From the NCBI RefSeq assembly GCF_014203605.1, contig NZ_JACHJJ010000010.1, forward strand, positions 186,001 to 250,000: DNA of 64,000 nt, read 5' to 3'. Numbering within the stretch: position 1 is the first letter of the stretch; each line of letters opens with the position of its first letter. Positions 7,671 through 16,803 of this stretch are shown piece by piece. Made by a program: the position numbers and the translations under genes. The notes beneath the pieces were generated by a model. It ran no database searches. It was not told where the DNA came from and saw nothing but the letters and a program-made list of their open reading frames with translations. The DNA comes from Thiemannella venezuelensis. Its GTDB lineage: Bacteria > Actinomycetota > Actinomycetes > Streptosporangiales > Streptosporangiaceae.

Positions 7671-8690
7671 TCATGCGGAGGCCCGCTCGACCAGGTGGGT
7701 GTCCAGGATCACCACGGGCTGCTCCAGGTGCTCGCCGTTGATCCGGGCGACGAGCAGGTGGGCCATCTGGCGCCCCATCGCCTCGGTGGGCTGGTGCACG
7801 CTGGTCAGGGCGGGGGAGGAGTGGGCGCCCGCGGGGGAGTCGTCGAAGCCGATCACCGCCACGTCGCCGGGGACGTCCTTGCCCTCCTCGCGCAGGACCC
7901 GCATCGCGCCCAGCGCCATCGGGTCGGAGGCGGTGAAGACCGCGTCCACGTCGGGGGTGCCGGCCAGGAGGGCGCGCATGGCGGCCATGCCGCTCTCCTC
8001 GCTGAAGTCGCCGTAGGCCACGATCTCCGGCACCCCGGTGGCGAGCAGCGCGTCGCGGTAGCCCGCCAGGCGGTCGACGCCCACGCCCATGTCCTGCGGG
8101 CCCGCGATGGTGGCGATCCGGCGCCGCCCCTTGGCCAGCAGATACTTCACCGCCTGCCGGGCGCCGGCGCGGTTGTCGACGTCGACGTAGCTGTAGGGGT
8201 CGAGGCCGATCGGGCGGCCGCCGATGACGGTCGGCACGCCCATCGCCTCCAGCCGCCCGGGCAGCGGGTCGGCGCCGTGCAGCGAGATCAGCAGCACGCC
8301 GTCGACGTGCTGGCCGGTCAGGTAGTGCTCCAGCCGCTCGTGCTCCTGCGGCGACTGGGCCATGGCCAGGATGAGCTGGAGGCCGGTCTCGGACAGGGCC
8401 GAGCCGATGCCGCGGATGGTCCCGGCGAAGTAGGGCTCGTCGAAGACCCGCAGCTCCGACTCGGAGACCACCAGCGCGACGGTGTCGGTGCGCCGGGTGA
8501 CCAGCGCCCGTGCGGCCCGGTTGGGGACGTATCCCAGCTCGTCGATCGCCCGGTGCACCGCGTCGCGGGCCTTCTCGCTCACTTTCGGCGAGCCGTTGAT
8601 GACCCGCGACACCGTGCCCCGGCCGACCCCGGCCAGAGCGGCGACCGCCTCGAGCGTCGGACGACGGTCGCCGTTCATTTTCGCCCCCAT
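7671..8690 (-). CDS. cebR: LacI-family repressor of cellobiose utilisation (CebR-like)
   Basis: A 339-residue LacI/GalR regulator. The DNA-binding helix-turn-helix is PTLEAVAALAGVGRGTVSRVINGSPKVSEKARDAV (split here as residues about 11-45), followed by the hinge helix VPNRAARALVTRR and a periplasmic-binding-protein-like ligand domain ending in FDDSPAGAHSSPALTSVHQP. It sits 18 bases after the beta-glucosidase gene, as cebR does in streptomycetes, and two perfect copies of the known CebR box TGGGAGCGCTCCCA lie upstream of the operon. By homology cellobiose releases it from DNA. ATG at 8690 or the internal ATG at 8678 (preceded by GGGGGCG) could be the start. Confidence 0.9.
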   Translation of the reverse strand: MGAKMNGDRRPTLEAVAALAGVGRGTVSRVINGSPKVSEKARDAVHRAIDELGYVPNRAARALVTRRTDTVALVVSESELRVFDEPYFAGTIRGIGSALSETGLQLILAMAQSPQEHERLEHYLTGQHVDGVLLISLHGADPLPGRLEAMGVPTVIGGRPIGLDPYSYVDVDNRAGARQAVKYLLAKGRRRIATIAGPQDMGVGVDRLAGYRDALLATGVPEIVAYGDFSEESGMAAMRALLAGTPDVDAVFTASDPMALGAMRVLREEGKDVPGDVAVIGFDDSPAGAHSSPALTSVHQPTEAMGRQMAHLLVARINGEHLEQPVVILDTHLVERASA

Positions 8691-8708
8691 GGAAGAATCG
8701 ATGACCCT

Positions 8709-10129
<1,421 letters not shown>

Positions 10130-10133
<4 letters not shown>

Positions 10134-11011
10134 GCCTTGACCGCACCTTCCATGAGTCCGCCGACGATCTGCCGGCCGAACGCGACGAAAACGATGACGA
10201 GGGGAAGGACCGAGGCCGCCGTGCCGGTGAAGAGCATGACGTAGTCGGTGCCGTGCGCCTGGTTGAGCGCGGCGATCGACGTCTGCACGACCGGGTTGTC
10301 CGGGTTCAGCACGATCGACGGCCAGAGGAACTCGTTCCAGTTCTGCATGAAGGTCAGCAGCGCCAGAACCGCCATGCCGGGCCGTACGGCGGGCAGGATG
10401 ACGTTGGCGTAGATGCGCATGGTGGAGGCGCCGTCGACGCGGGCCGCCTCGACCAGCTCGTCGGGCACCGCCTGGGAGGTGTACTGCGTCATCATGAACA
10501 CGCCGAACCCGTTGACCAGGAACGGCAGGATGACGGCCTGGATCTGCCCGGTCCAGCCGAGGGTCACCATCATCTCGTAGAGCGGGACGATGCCCATCTG
10601 CTGGAGCGGGACCATCATGGTCAGCAGGATCGAGCCCAGCAGGATCTTGCTGCCCCGGAACTTGAGCTTGGCGAAGGCGAAGCCGGCCAGGGTGGAGATG
10701 AGCACGACCGAGACCGTCACGGTGGTCGAGATGATGATCGAGTTGATCAGACCGGTGGCGAAGTACGCCTGCTCGGCCTCGAGCAGCCGGTTGACGTTGT
10801 CGCCGAGGTTGCCGCCGGGCAGCAGCGGCGGCGGGGTGTCGAGCGCCTCGTCGTTACTCCGCGTGGCCATGACGAACATGTAGTAGATCGGGAAGGCCGA
10901 GAGCACGAGCGCGAAGGTGAGGACCACCTTGGTCAGCGGGCCCGCGTCCCAGATGCGGTTCGCCGCGGACGCGGGGCCCGCCGGGCGTCGCCGGGATTGG
11001 ATCGCGGTCAC
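10130..11011 (-). CDS. cebG: Cellobiose ABC importer permease (CebG-like)
   Basis: A 293-residue inner-membrane permease of the carbohydrate-uptake-1 MalG type with six predicted membrane helices. The cytoplasmic EAA loop that docks the ATPase is EAARVDGASTMRIYANVILP, about residues 191-210. It partners the permease encoded just upstream, with which it overlaps by 4 bases (11008-11011), and it overlaps bglC downstream by 4 bases. No ATP-binding subunit is encoded in the window; in streptomycetes the shared ATPase MsiK energises Ceb and Mal importers, and the same is inferred here. Confidence 0.92.
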
Positions 11012-11988
11012 TTTTTACCCCCGATGCGCCGGGTGATGGAGTAGTTGATCAGGATGCCGACGAGGATCAGCGCGAACAGCATCCAGGCGGCCGCCGAGGC
11101 GTAGCCCATGTCGAAGTCGCGGAAGCCCTCCTTGACGATGAACATGGCCACGGTCTGGTACTGGCCGGTGGCGCCGCCGGCCATCGTCGGGTTGCCCTCG
11201 AACATGACCGGCTCGGCGAACAGGGTCAGCCCGCCGATGGTGGAGGTGAACACGACGAAGATGAGCGTCGGGCGGAGCATCGGGACGGTGATCTGCCAGA
11301 ACTGCCGGCGGGGCGAGGCGCCGTCGAGAGAGGCGGCCTCGTAGAGGTCCTTGGGGATCGTCTGCATCGCGGCCAGCAGGATGATCGCGTTGTAGCCGGT
11401 CCAGCGCCAGTCGATCATCGTGGCGATCGCGATCCACGCCGACCAGCTCTGGTTCTGCCACTCGATGGCCTCGACGCCGAACAGGCCGAGGAACCAGTTG
11501 ATCATGCCGTAGTCGCGGCCGTAGAGCTGGGTGAAGACCACCGCCACCGCGACGACCGAGGTCACCAGCGGAAGCAGGATGCCGAGGCGGAAGAAGAGCC
11601 GGCCCCGGATGCGCTTGTTGAGGGCGTTGGCGAGCAGCAGCGCCATGACGAGCTGCGGGATCGTCGCGATGACGAAGATCCCGACGGTGTTGACCACCGC
11701 GTTCCAGAAGGACCCGTCGGCGATCAGCTCGACGTAGTTGTCGATGCCGAGGAAGGTCTTGTCCCCGGCGAGTTCCCAGTCGTGCAACGACACCCAGAAG
11801 GTGTAGCCGAGCGGGAAGAGGCCGAAGAGAGTGAAGAGCAGGAAGTACGGTGAGACGAGGAAGTAGGGGGTCGCCCGGAGGTCGAACCTGGCCAGTCCGT
11901 TGCCGCCGCGCCCGGAACCCCGGTGCCCGGGCGACCGGGCGGGTCCGGTCCGCCCCACGGGGGCGGGGGTGTCGACTTTCAGTGTCAT
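11008..11988 (-). CDS. cebF: Cellobiose ABC importer permease (CebF-like)
   Basis: A 326-residue MalF-type permease. A hydrophilic, Pro/Gly-rich N-terminal tail (about 40 residues) precedes six predicted helices starting at ATPYFLVSPYFLLFTLFGLF. The EAA loop reads EAASLDGASPRRQFWQITVP. It forms the membrane channel with the CebG-like protein. A strong hairpin separates it from the binding-protein gene, which probably lowers permease expression relative to the binding protein. The start ATG lies in GACACTGAAAGTC-like context with a GGCTGACCG upstream; the Shine-Dalgarno is modest. Confidence 0.92.
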   Translation of the reverse strand: MTLKVDTPAPVGRTGPARSPGHRGSGRGGNGLARFDLRATPYFLVSPYFLLFTLFGLFPLGYTFWVSLHDWELAGDKTFLGIDNYVELIADGSFWNAVVNTVGIFVIATIPQLVMALLLANALNKRIRGRLFFRLGILLPLVTSVVAVAVVFTQLYGRDYGMINWFLGLFGVEAIEWQNQSWSAWIAIATMIDWRWTGYNAIILLAAMQTIPKDLYEAASLDGASPRRQFWQITVPMLRPTLIFVVFTSTIGGLTLFAEPVMFEGNPTMAGGATGQYQTVAMFIVKEGFRDFDMGYASAAAWMLFALILVGILINYSITRRIGGKK

Positions 11989-12017
11989 CGGTCAGCCTTT
12001 CAGCGAAGGGCAGGCGA

Positions 12018-12052
12018 CGGGCCCGGCGGCGGGGTCGCCGCCGCCGGGCCCG
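12018..12052 (-). terminator. Intercistronic hairpin between cebE and cebF
   Basis: A perfect 15-bp GC stem (12018-12032 with 12038-12052) and 5-base loop lie 18 bases after the cebE stop. Such hairpins between a binding-protein gene and its permease genes commonly act as partial terminators or 3'-end stabilisers, giving excess binding protein. Confidence 0.7.
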
Positions 12053-12070
12053 TGCTGATCGGGACGGGGA

Positions 12071-13414
12071 TCAGCCCGCTGCCTTGGTGCCGGCCTCGAT
12101 GAACTTGGTCCAGGCCTCGGCGTAGGGGATCGAGCCCTTGTCCATGCCCTCCAGGACCTTCTCCGCGGCGGTCTTCACCTGGGCGTGCTTCTCACCCAGG
12201 AAGACCGGGAGCAGACCCTGGGTCGAGGCACCGAAGATCTTGCCGACCGGCGCGTCGTTGAAGAACGGGTTCGTCTTGTCCGCCACCGCGGGGTCCTGCT
12301 GGGCCGGCAGGGAGCTCGGGAAGGCGTTGGCCTCCTGGAAGGCCGCGACGTGGCCGTCCTTGCCGGTGAGGTAGTTCAGGACCTCGGCGGCCTCCTTCTG
12401 GTGCTTGCTCTGCGCGGGGATCGCCAGGTAGGAGCCGCCCCAGTTGCCGGAGCCGCCGGGAACCGCGGCCACGTCCCAGTTGCCCTTGTTCTCCTCACCG
12501 GCGTTGCCCTCGATCACGCCGACCATCCAGGCGGGGCAGCCCATGACGGCGAAGGCGCCCTTCTTGGTGCCGGCGTTCCACTCGTTGGTGAAGGAGGCCA
12601 GCTTGGCGGTCAGGCCCGCCTCGCTGAAGGACTTGACCGTGTCGAACGCGGTCTTGATGGCCGGGTTCTTGTCGATGACGAGCTGGTTGCTGGTGTCGAA
12701 GTAGGCGATGTTGCCGTTCTTCGGCGCCTCCTGGTTCAGGATCACGTTGTAGAGCGTGTTCGGGCCGTCGAGGAACTTGCTGTCGGTGACCTTCGCCTGG
12801 AACTTCTTGCCGGTCTCCATGAAGGCGTTCCAGTCCGGCCAGAGCTTGCCGACCTCCTCGCGGTCGCTCGGCAGGCCGGCCTTCTCGAACAGGTCCTTGC
12901 GGTAGCACATCGCCATGCCGCCGATGTCGGTGCCGAGGGCGAAGAGCTTGCCGTCCTTGTTGAGGCCGTTGTCCCACTTGGCCGCGGGGAAGTCGGCCTT
13001 GCGGCTCTCCAGCCCGAACTGGCCGAGGTCGGCGAAGAACTGCGGGCGGGCCTTCATGAGGCCCATGGCGCCCTCGTCGATGCCGACGATGTCGCCGGTG
13101 CCGCTGCCGGCCTGCAGCTTCTGCAGGAGCTGGGGCAGGTAGACGTCCTCGAACCGGTCGGTCAGGTTCTCGTGCTTGACCTGGATGTTCGGGTGCTCGG
13201 CGTTCCACTTCTTGACGGCCTCGCCGTAGCCGAAGTTGTTGCCGCCGCCGAAGGTGTGGACGGTGATGGTGACCGGCTCGGCCGCGGCGGACGCGGAGCC
13301 GCCGTCGGCGGCGGGCTTGCTGGGCTCGCTCGAACCGCAGGAAGCGATGGTCAGGGCGGTGACCGCCATGACCGCCGCGGCCGCCAGCTTGCCCTGCCGC
13401 TTGTTGTTCAACAT
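12071..13414 (-). CDS. cebE: Cellobiose/cello-oligosaccharide-binding lipoprotein (CebE-like)
   Basis: A 447-residue extracellular solute-binding protein of family 1. The N-terminus is a lipoprotein signal: basic KRQGK, a hydrophobic stretch, then IASC with the lipidated Cys at residue 26, followed by a Ser/Ala/Gly-rich linker. The mature domain starts PVTITVHTFGGGNNFGY. It captures cello-oligosaccharides outside the membrane for the two permeases downstream. It is the first gene of the operon and has two CebR boxes upstream. Substrate is inferred from operon content and operators rather than from binding residues. Confidence 0.9.
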   Translation of the reverse strand: MLNNKRQGKLAAAAVMAVTALTIASCGSSEPSKPAADGGSASAAAEPVTITVHTFGGGNNFGYGEAVKKWNAEHPNIQVKHENLTDRFEDVYLPQLLQKLQAGSGTGDIVGIDEGAMGLMKARPQFFADLGQFGLESRKADFPAAKWDNGLNKDGKLFALGTDIGGMAMCYRKDLFEKAGLPSDREEVGKLWPDWNAFMETGKKFQAKVTDSKFLDGPNTLYNVILNQEAPKNGNIAYFDTSNQLVIDKNPAIKTAFDTVKSFSEAGLTAKLASFTNEWNAGTKKGAFAVMGCPAWMVGVIEGNAGEENKGNWDVAAVPGGSGNWGGSYLAIPAQSKHQKEAAEVLNYLTGKDGHVAAFQEANAFPSSLPAQQDPAVADKTNPFFNDAPVGKIFGASTQGLLPVFLGEKHAQVKTAAEKVLEGMDKGSIPYAEAWTKFIEAGTKAAG

Positions 13415-13514
13415 TCCGGACCCCTCTCAGGTGGTCGCCCGAATCGATGGGAGGTGACGTCGCAGGCCGGTCCCCGACAGCTCGGCCTCGACGGGTGGAT
13501 CCTCAGCGTTTTTT

Positions 13515-13528
13515 GGGAGCGCTCCCAC
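13515..13528. promoter_or_regulatory. CebR operator box 1
   Basis: A perfect 14-bp palindrome TGGGAGCGCTCCCA, identical to the CebR box known in Streptomyces, lies about 100 bases upstream of the cebE start. Confidence 0.9.
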
Positions 13529-13643
13529 GAAGAGTGGACGATGGGCAACCAGGACGTCAATATGCCGAAACTCAACCGTTACATCGCGGGCGAACAGGCA
13601 GGACAATCAGCTATCCACTGGACAAAAGCTCCAGACATGCTGT

Positions 13644-13657
13644 TGGGAGCGCTCCCA
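13644..13657. promoter_or_regulatory. CebR operator box 2
   Basis: A second perfect TGGGAGCGCTCCCA lies 129 bases (centre to centre) from box 1, about 12 helical turns away, a distance compatible with looping by a LacI-family repressor. Its location further from the start suggests it covers an upstream promoter or assists repression. Confidence 0.88.
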
Positions 13658-13769
13658 TCACAGAGGAGGCATCGGGGGGCTTCCCGCCGCTCCCGGCCCC
13701 ATACGGCCCCGGCGGGCAGGATCCGGCTGCGAGGGCCGGACCGGCCCGTCCTCCGGGCGCGGCAGCGGA

Positions 13770-13801
13770 AGGGGGTACGGCTCGCGCGAGCCGTACCCCC
13801 T
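13770..13801 (-). terminator. Hairpin terminator of the CHAP hydrolase gene
   Basis: A perfect 14-bp stem (13770-13783 with 13788-13801) with a GCGC loop starts 16 bases beyond the CHAP stop codon. The whole 32 bases are an unbroken palindrome. Confidence 0.85.
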
Positions 13802-13817
13802 GCGGAGAGCTTGGTGA

Positions 13818-14543
13818 TCAGGCCGAGTAGACCGGGTAGCCGTACCCCACGACCTGCCACTTCGGCCGGACGCGCTGCTCGACGTTGCCGTTGCCGGTGT
13901 TGCCCTCGATCGTGGTGATCGTGCCGTCGCCGTTGTCGTGCTTGACGAAGCCGACGTGGTCGATCCCGTAGACGCTGTCGCCGCCCTTCCAGTCGAAGAA
14001 GACGACCGCGCCGGGCTCGGGGGTGTCGCCCCAGTGCCGGTTGTTGGCGAACCACTGGGCGTGGGTGACGGTGTAAGCGTCCCAGCCGACGGTCGGGCGG
14101 ATGCCGGCCTGCTCGCCGACCCAGGAGACGAACATGTCGCACCAGGGGGCGTTGGCGTACCCCTGCACGTTGCCGCCGTCGCGGGCGATGGTCTCCTTGA
14201 CGCGGGGGGAGCCCATGTACCAGGAGTGGAACTTCGTGCCGCCGCCCGAGGAGTTCTCCCGCACCCCGATCTGCTGCTCGGCGACGGCCAGCAGTTGCGC
14301 GGCCGACACCTTGGGCAGGCCCTCGGCGATGACCTGCAGGGGGGTCTTGGGGGCGGACGAAGCCGATCCGGCCCAGGCCAGCCGGGGAACCTCGGCGGCG
14401 GGGGCGTTGAGGGGATCGTGCGCGCCGGCGGCGAAGGCCGAGGGGGCGGCGACGGCGCCGCCGGTGACCGCGACCGACATCCCGAGGATGACGCGAGTCA
14501 GGTGGCGCTTCTTCGGGGTGGAGACGCGGCGGTGCTTGCCCAT
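13818..14543 (-). CDS. Secreted CHAP-domain peptidoglycan hydrolase
   Basis: A 241-residue exported protein. A long basic N-terminus (GKHRRVSTPKKRHLTR) leads into a hydrophobic signal segment ending SAFAAGAHD, so cleavage near residue 39 is likely. The CHAP amidase/peptidase domain covers about residues 90-235: catalytic Cys in NAPWCDMFVSWVG, catalytic His in GIDHVGFVKHD, and an acidic/Asn residue in TIEGNTGNGN. CHAP enzymes cut peptide cross-bridges or the Ala-muramic amide bond. A c-di-AMP riboswitch lies in the 5' leader, which fits control of wall hydrolases by c-di-AMP in actinobacteria. It is a single-gene unit with its own terminator. Confidence 0.92.
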   Translation of the reverse strand: MGKHRRVSTPKKRHLTRVILGMSVAVTGGAVAAPSAFAAGAHDPLNAPAAEVPRLAWAGSASSAPKTPLQVIAEGLPKVSAAQLLAVAEQQIGVRENSSGGGTKFHSWYMGSPRVKETIARDGGNVQGYANAPWCDMFVSWVGEQAGIRPTVGWDAYTVTHAQWFANNRHWGDTPEPGAVVFFDWKGGDSVYGIDHVGFVKHDNGDGTITTIEGNTGNGNVEQRVRPKWQVVGYGYPVYSA

Positions 14544-14569
14544 AGAGGGGATTACTCCTTTTCGGCTTC

Positions 14570-14695
14570 CATAGCGCCTACCGGGTTAGCTGTCGGGTTC
14601 GGGCTGAAAGTGCCCTACAACACGCGAGCGCGTTGATTCACCCCAGAAAACGTGGGTTCCCGGTTCCGCGGGTTCGCGGATTCGGCGTCCGTGCC
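14570..14695 (-). ncRNA. c-di-AMP (ydaO/yuaA-type) riboswitch
   Basis: Read on the minus strand, the leader holds the conserved ydaO-class blocks in order: ACGCCGAATCCG, GGAACCGGGAACCCACG, GGGGTGAATC followed by a variable hairpin (ACGCGCTCGCGTGT), GTAGGG, then CCGAACCCGACAGCTAACC and GGTAGGCG closing the P1 helix with the first block. This matches the streptomycete rpfA-type riboswitch. It ends about 27 bases before the CHAP ATG with GAAAAGGAG in between. In known cases c-di-AMP binding lowers expression of the wall hydrolase. Borders are approximate. Confidence 0.9.
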
Positions 14696-14815
14696 CATCT
14701 CATCGGCACCGGGCCGGGCCGGATGAGTCACATCGCGGCAAGGTCTGGGCAAACCGCCGGTCTGGAGAGCCTCCCCTGTTCCCCTTTCTGTAAAAGAAGT
14801 AAAAAATCCGGTAAA

Positions 14816-15643
14816 TCAGTCCGCGCGGTTGAACGTCGCGGGGTCCGGGCCCAGCCGCGTGCCGCTGTCCAGTACGGCGATCGCCGCCATGTCGCCCGGG
14901 TCCAGGACGAAGTCGAAGACGTCGATGTTCTCGGCGATCCGGGACGGCGTCACCGACTTCGGGATCACCACGCCGCCCAGCTGGAGGTGCCAGCGGAGCA
15001 CCACCTGCGCCGGGCTCCTGCCGTGCTTGGCGGCGAGTTCGGCCAGGACCGGCTCCTCCAGCAGTCCCCGCCCCTGCCCGAGCGGGCTCCACGCCTCGGT
15101 GACGATGCCGTGCTCGGCGTGGTACCCGCGCAGCTCGGCCTGGGGGAGCATCGGGTGCAGCTCGATCTGGTTGACCGCCGGGACGATCCCGGCCTCCCCG
15201 AGCAGCCGGTCGAGGGTCTCCACCGTGAAGTTGGAGACCCCGACGGCGCGGACCCGGCCCTCGGCGCAGAGCCGCTCCAGGGCCCGCCACGTCTCCACGT
15301 ACCTGTCCCGGGCGGGGACCGGCCAGTGGATCAGGTAGAGGTCCAGGTAGTCCAGCCCGAGCCGGTCCATGCTCGCGTCGAAGGCCCGCAGCGCCGCGTC
15401 GTACCCGTGCTCGTCGTTCCAGAGCTTGGTCGTGACGAACAGCTCCTCGCGCGGCACCCCCGACGCGCGGACCGCCCGGCCCACGCCCCGCTCGTTCCGG
15501 TAGAGCTTGGCCGTGTCGACGCTCCGGTAACCCGCCTCGATCGCGGTGGCCGCGGCCGCGGCGGCCTCGTCGTCGGGCACCCGCCAGACGCCGAGGCCGA
15601 TCCGGGGCATCCGCACCCCGTTGTTGAGAGTGACGAAATCCAT
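14816..15643 (-). CDS. Aldo/keto reductase
   Basis: A 275-residue NADPH-dependent oxidoreductase of the AKR superfamily (AKR5-like, 2,5-diketo-gluconate reductase type). It has DTAKLYRNERGVG with the catalytic Asp and Tyr, TTKLWNDEHGYD with the catalytic Lys, DLYLIHWPVP with the His, VGVSNFTVETL, NQIELHPML and the C-terminal cofactor site VVIPKSVTPSRIAEN. It reduces aldehydes or ketones; the substrate is not predictable. I chose the ATG at 15643 (MDFVTLNN) preceded by GAGGG; a longer upstream frame is Arg-rich shadow sequence. The gene is monocistronic and divergent from the sialyltransferase-like gene. Confidence 0.93.
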   Translation of the reverse strand: MDFVTLNNGVRMPRIGLGVWRVPDDEAAAAAATAIEAGYRSVDTAKLYRNERGVGRAVRASGVPREELFVTTKLWNDEHGYDAALRAFDASMDRLGLDYLDLYLIHWPVPARDRYVETWRALERLCAEGRVRAVGVSNFTVETLDRLLGEAGIVPAVNQIELHPMLPQAELRGYHAEHGIVTEAWSPLGQGRGLLEEPVLAELAAKHGRSPAQVVLRWHLQLGGVVIPKSVTPSRIAENIDVFDFVLDPGDMAAIAVLDSGTRLGPDPATFNRAD

Positions 15644-15762
15644 GCCCTCATGATCCCTCACCGGCGCGGTCGCGCGGCGGGCGCGGCGGCCGCGACGGCG
15701 TAGTCGGCTGTTCACCCGTGGTTCCCGGGCGTGTAAGACGGCCGGGTTACGGTGACCTGGTC

Positions 15763-16803
15763 GTGAACGGGTCATCGCCCGGCGTGGAGGAAGACGGTCG
15801 AGACCACGCGCGGGAGCAGGGTTCGGCCGTTGCCTGGGTGGAGTCCCCGTTGCAGATGCTCTGCGTCGCGGAGGCCCACCACGCCGGGCTGCTGGGCGAC
15901 CGCACCAGGCTGGTGCCCCGGGCGAAACTGCGCCCGCTCACCGTCACCCGCCGGGAGCTGCGGCGGCTCGCCCTGCCCGACGGGCTGGAACTGGCCGAGC
16001 CCGAGTCCGGCATGCCGCGCCCGCCCCGCGGGCGGACCTGGGTGGTGGGCGACGCCTTCTCCGGGAAGGTGCAGGCCGGCTGGCTTACGGCCGCCCCCCG
16101 CCGTCTCGTGATCGTCGACGACGGGCTGGCCACGATCCGGCTCCTGGAACTGCTGTCCGGGCGGGTGGGGACGCCGCTGCTGCGGGCCAGGGCCGCCGCG
16201 AGCCCGCTCAGGACCCTGCTGGGGACCGCCGCGAGTCTGCGGCTGCGCGCCGCCGCCCGGTCCGGCCGGCTGGCGGTCTTCACGGCGCTGCCGGTCCCCG
16301 CCGCACTGGCGGAGGCCGTACGGCGCACCGGTGCCGAGCTGGTCACCCACGACTTCGCCTGGCTGCGCGCCCAGCCGCTGCGCAGGCCCAGGCCCGAGGA
16401 GCGCACCGTCGTGCTGGGCACCTCGCTGGTCCGCAACGGCCTCATCCACCGCGACCGCTACTTCGGCTGGTTGGCCGGCCTCGGCTCGGCCGGGCCGGTC
16501 GCCTACTTCCCGCACCGGCGGGAGGACCCCGACGACCTCGCCCGGGTGGGGGAGCAGCCCGGGATCACCGTCTACGACGGCGGGATGCCGGCCGAGATGA
16601 CCCTGCGCGGGCTGGCCGCGGAACAGCGGGTGCTGAGCCTGCCCTCCACCGCGGTCACCTCCCTGCGGGTCCTGCTGGCGGCCCGGGGCGTCACCGTGGA
16701 GACGGTCGAGGTCCCCGACGAGTGGTGGACCGCTCAGGCGGCACCCTCGCTCCGCTCCCACCTTTCGATGTTCGCCCATCACGACACTGGAGTCCCTGGT
16801 TGA
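15763..16803 (+). CDS. Sialyltransferase-like glycosyltransferase (surface polymer)
   Basis: About 346 residues. I see three motifs shared by bacterial sialyl- and polysialyltransferases of the GT52/GT38 type: WVESPLQMLCVAEA near the N-terminus (SPLQ), the acidic VIVDDGLATIRL (D/E-D/E-G), and late FPHRRE (HP-like) plus LPSTAVTSL (ST). These bind CMP-sugar donors in the relatives. It probably adds a nonulosonic acid or other sugar to a surface polymer and is translationally coupled to the next gene. The start is uncertain: GTG 15763 or GTG 15784, neither with a strong ribosome site. Assignment is by motif only. Confidence 0.65.
   Translation: MNGSSPGVEEDGRDHAREQGSAVAWVESPLQMLCVAEAHHAGLLGDRTRLVPRAKLRPLTVTRRELRRLALPDGLELAEPESGMPRPPRGRTWVVGDAFSGKVQAGWLTAAPRRLVIVDDGLATIRLLELLSGRVGTPLLRARAAASPLRTLLGTAASLRLRAAARSGRLAVFTALPVPAALAEAVRRTGAELVTHDFAWLRAQPLRRPRPEERTVVLGTSLVRNGLIHRDRYFGWLAGLGSAGPVAYFPHRREDPDDLARVGEQPGITVYDGGMPAEMTLRGLAAEQRVLSLPSTAVTSLRVLLAARGVTVETVEVPDEWWTAQAAPSLRSHLSMFAHHDTGVPG

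Larger units (their letters stand above)
13415..13769. promoter_or_regulatory. cebE promoter region
   Basis: This stretch of about 355 bases without a gene holds the two CebR boxes described separately. A purine-rich GAGAGGGGTC lies just upstream of the cebE ATG on the minus strand. I see no convincing coding frame; the open frames here cross the palindromes and have no ribosome site. The terminator of the CHAP gene bounds it on the right. Confidence 0.7.

Noticed and set aside
15718-15762. Longer start for the sialyltransferase-like gene (GTG-equivalent at 15718)
   Set aside because: The added residues are Arg/Pro/Gly shadow-like and lack a ribosome site; the later GTG codons are more plausible.
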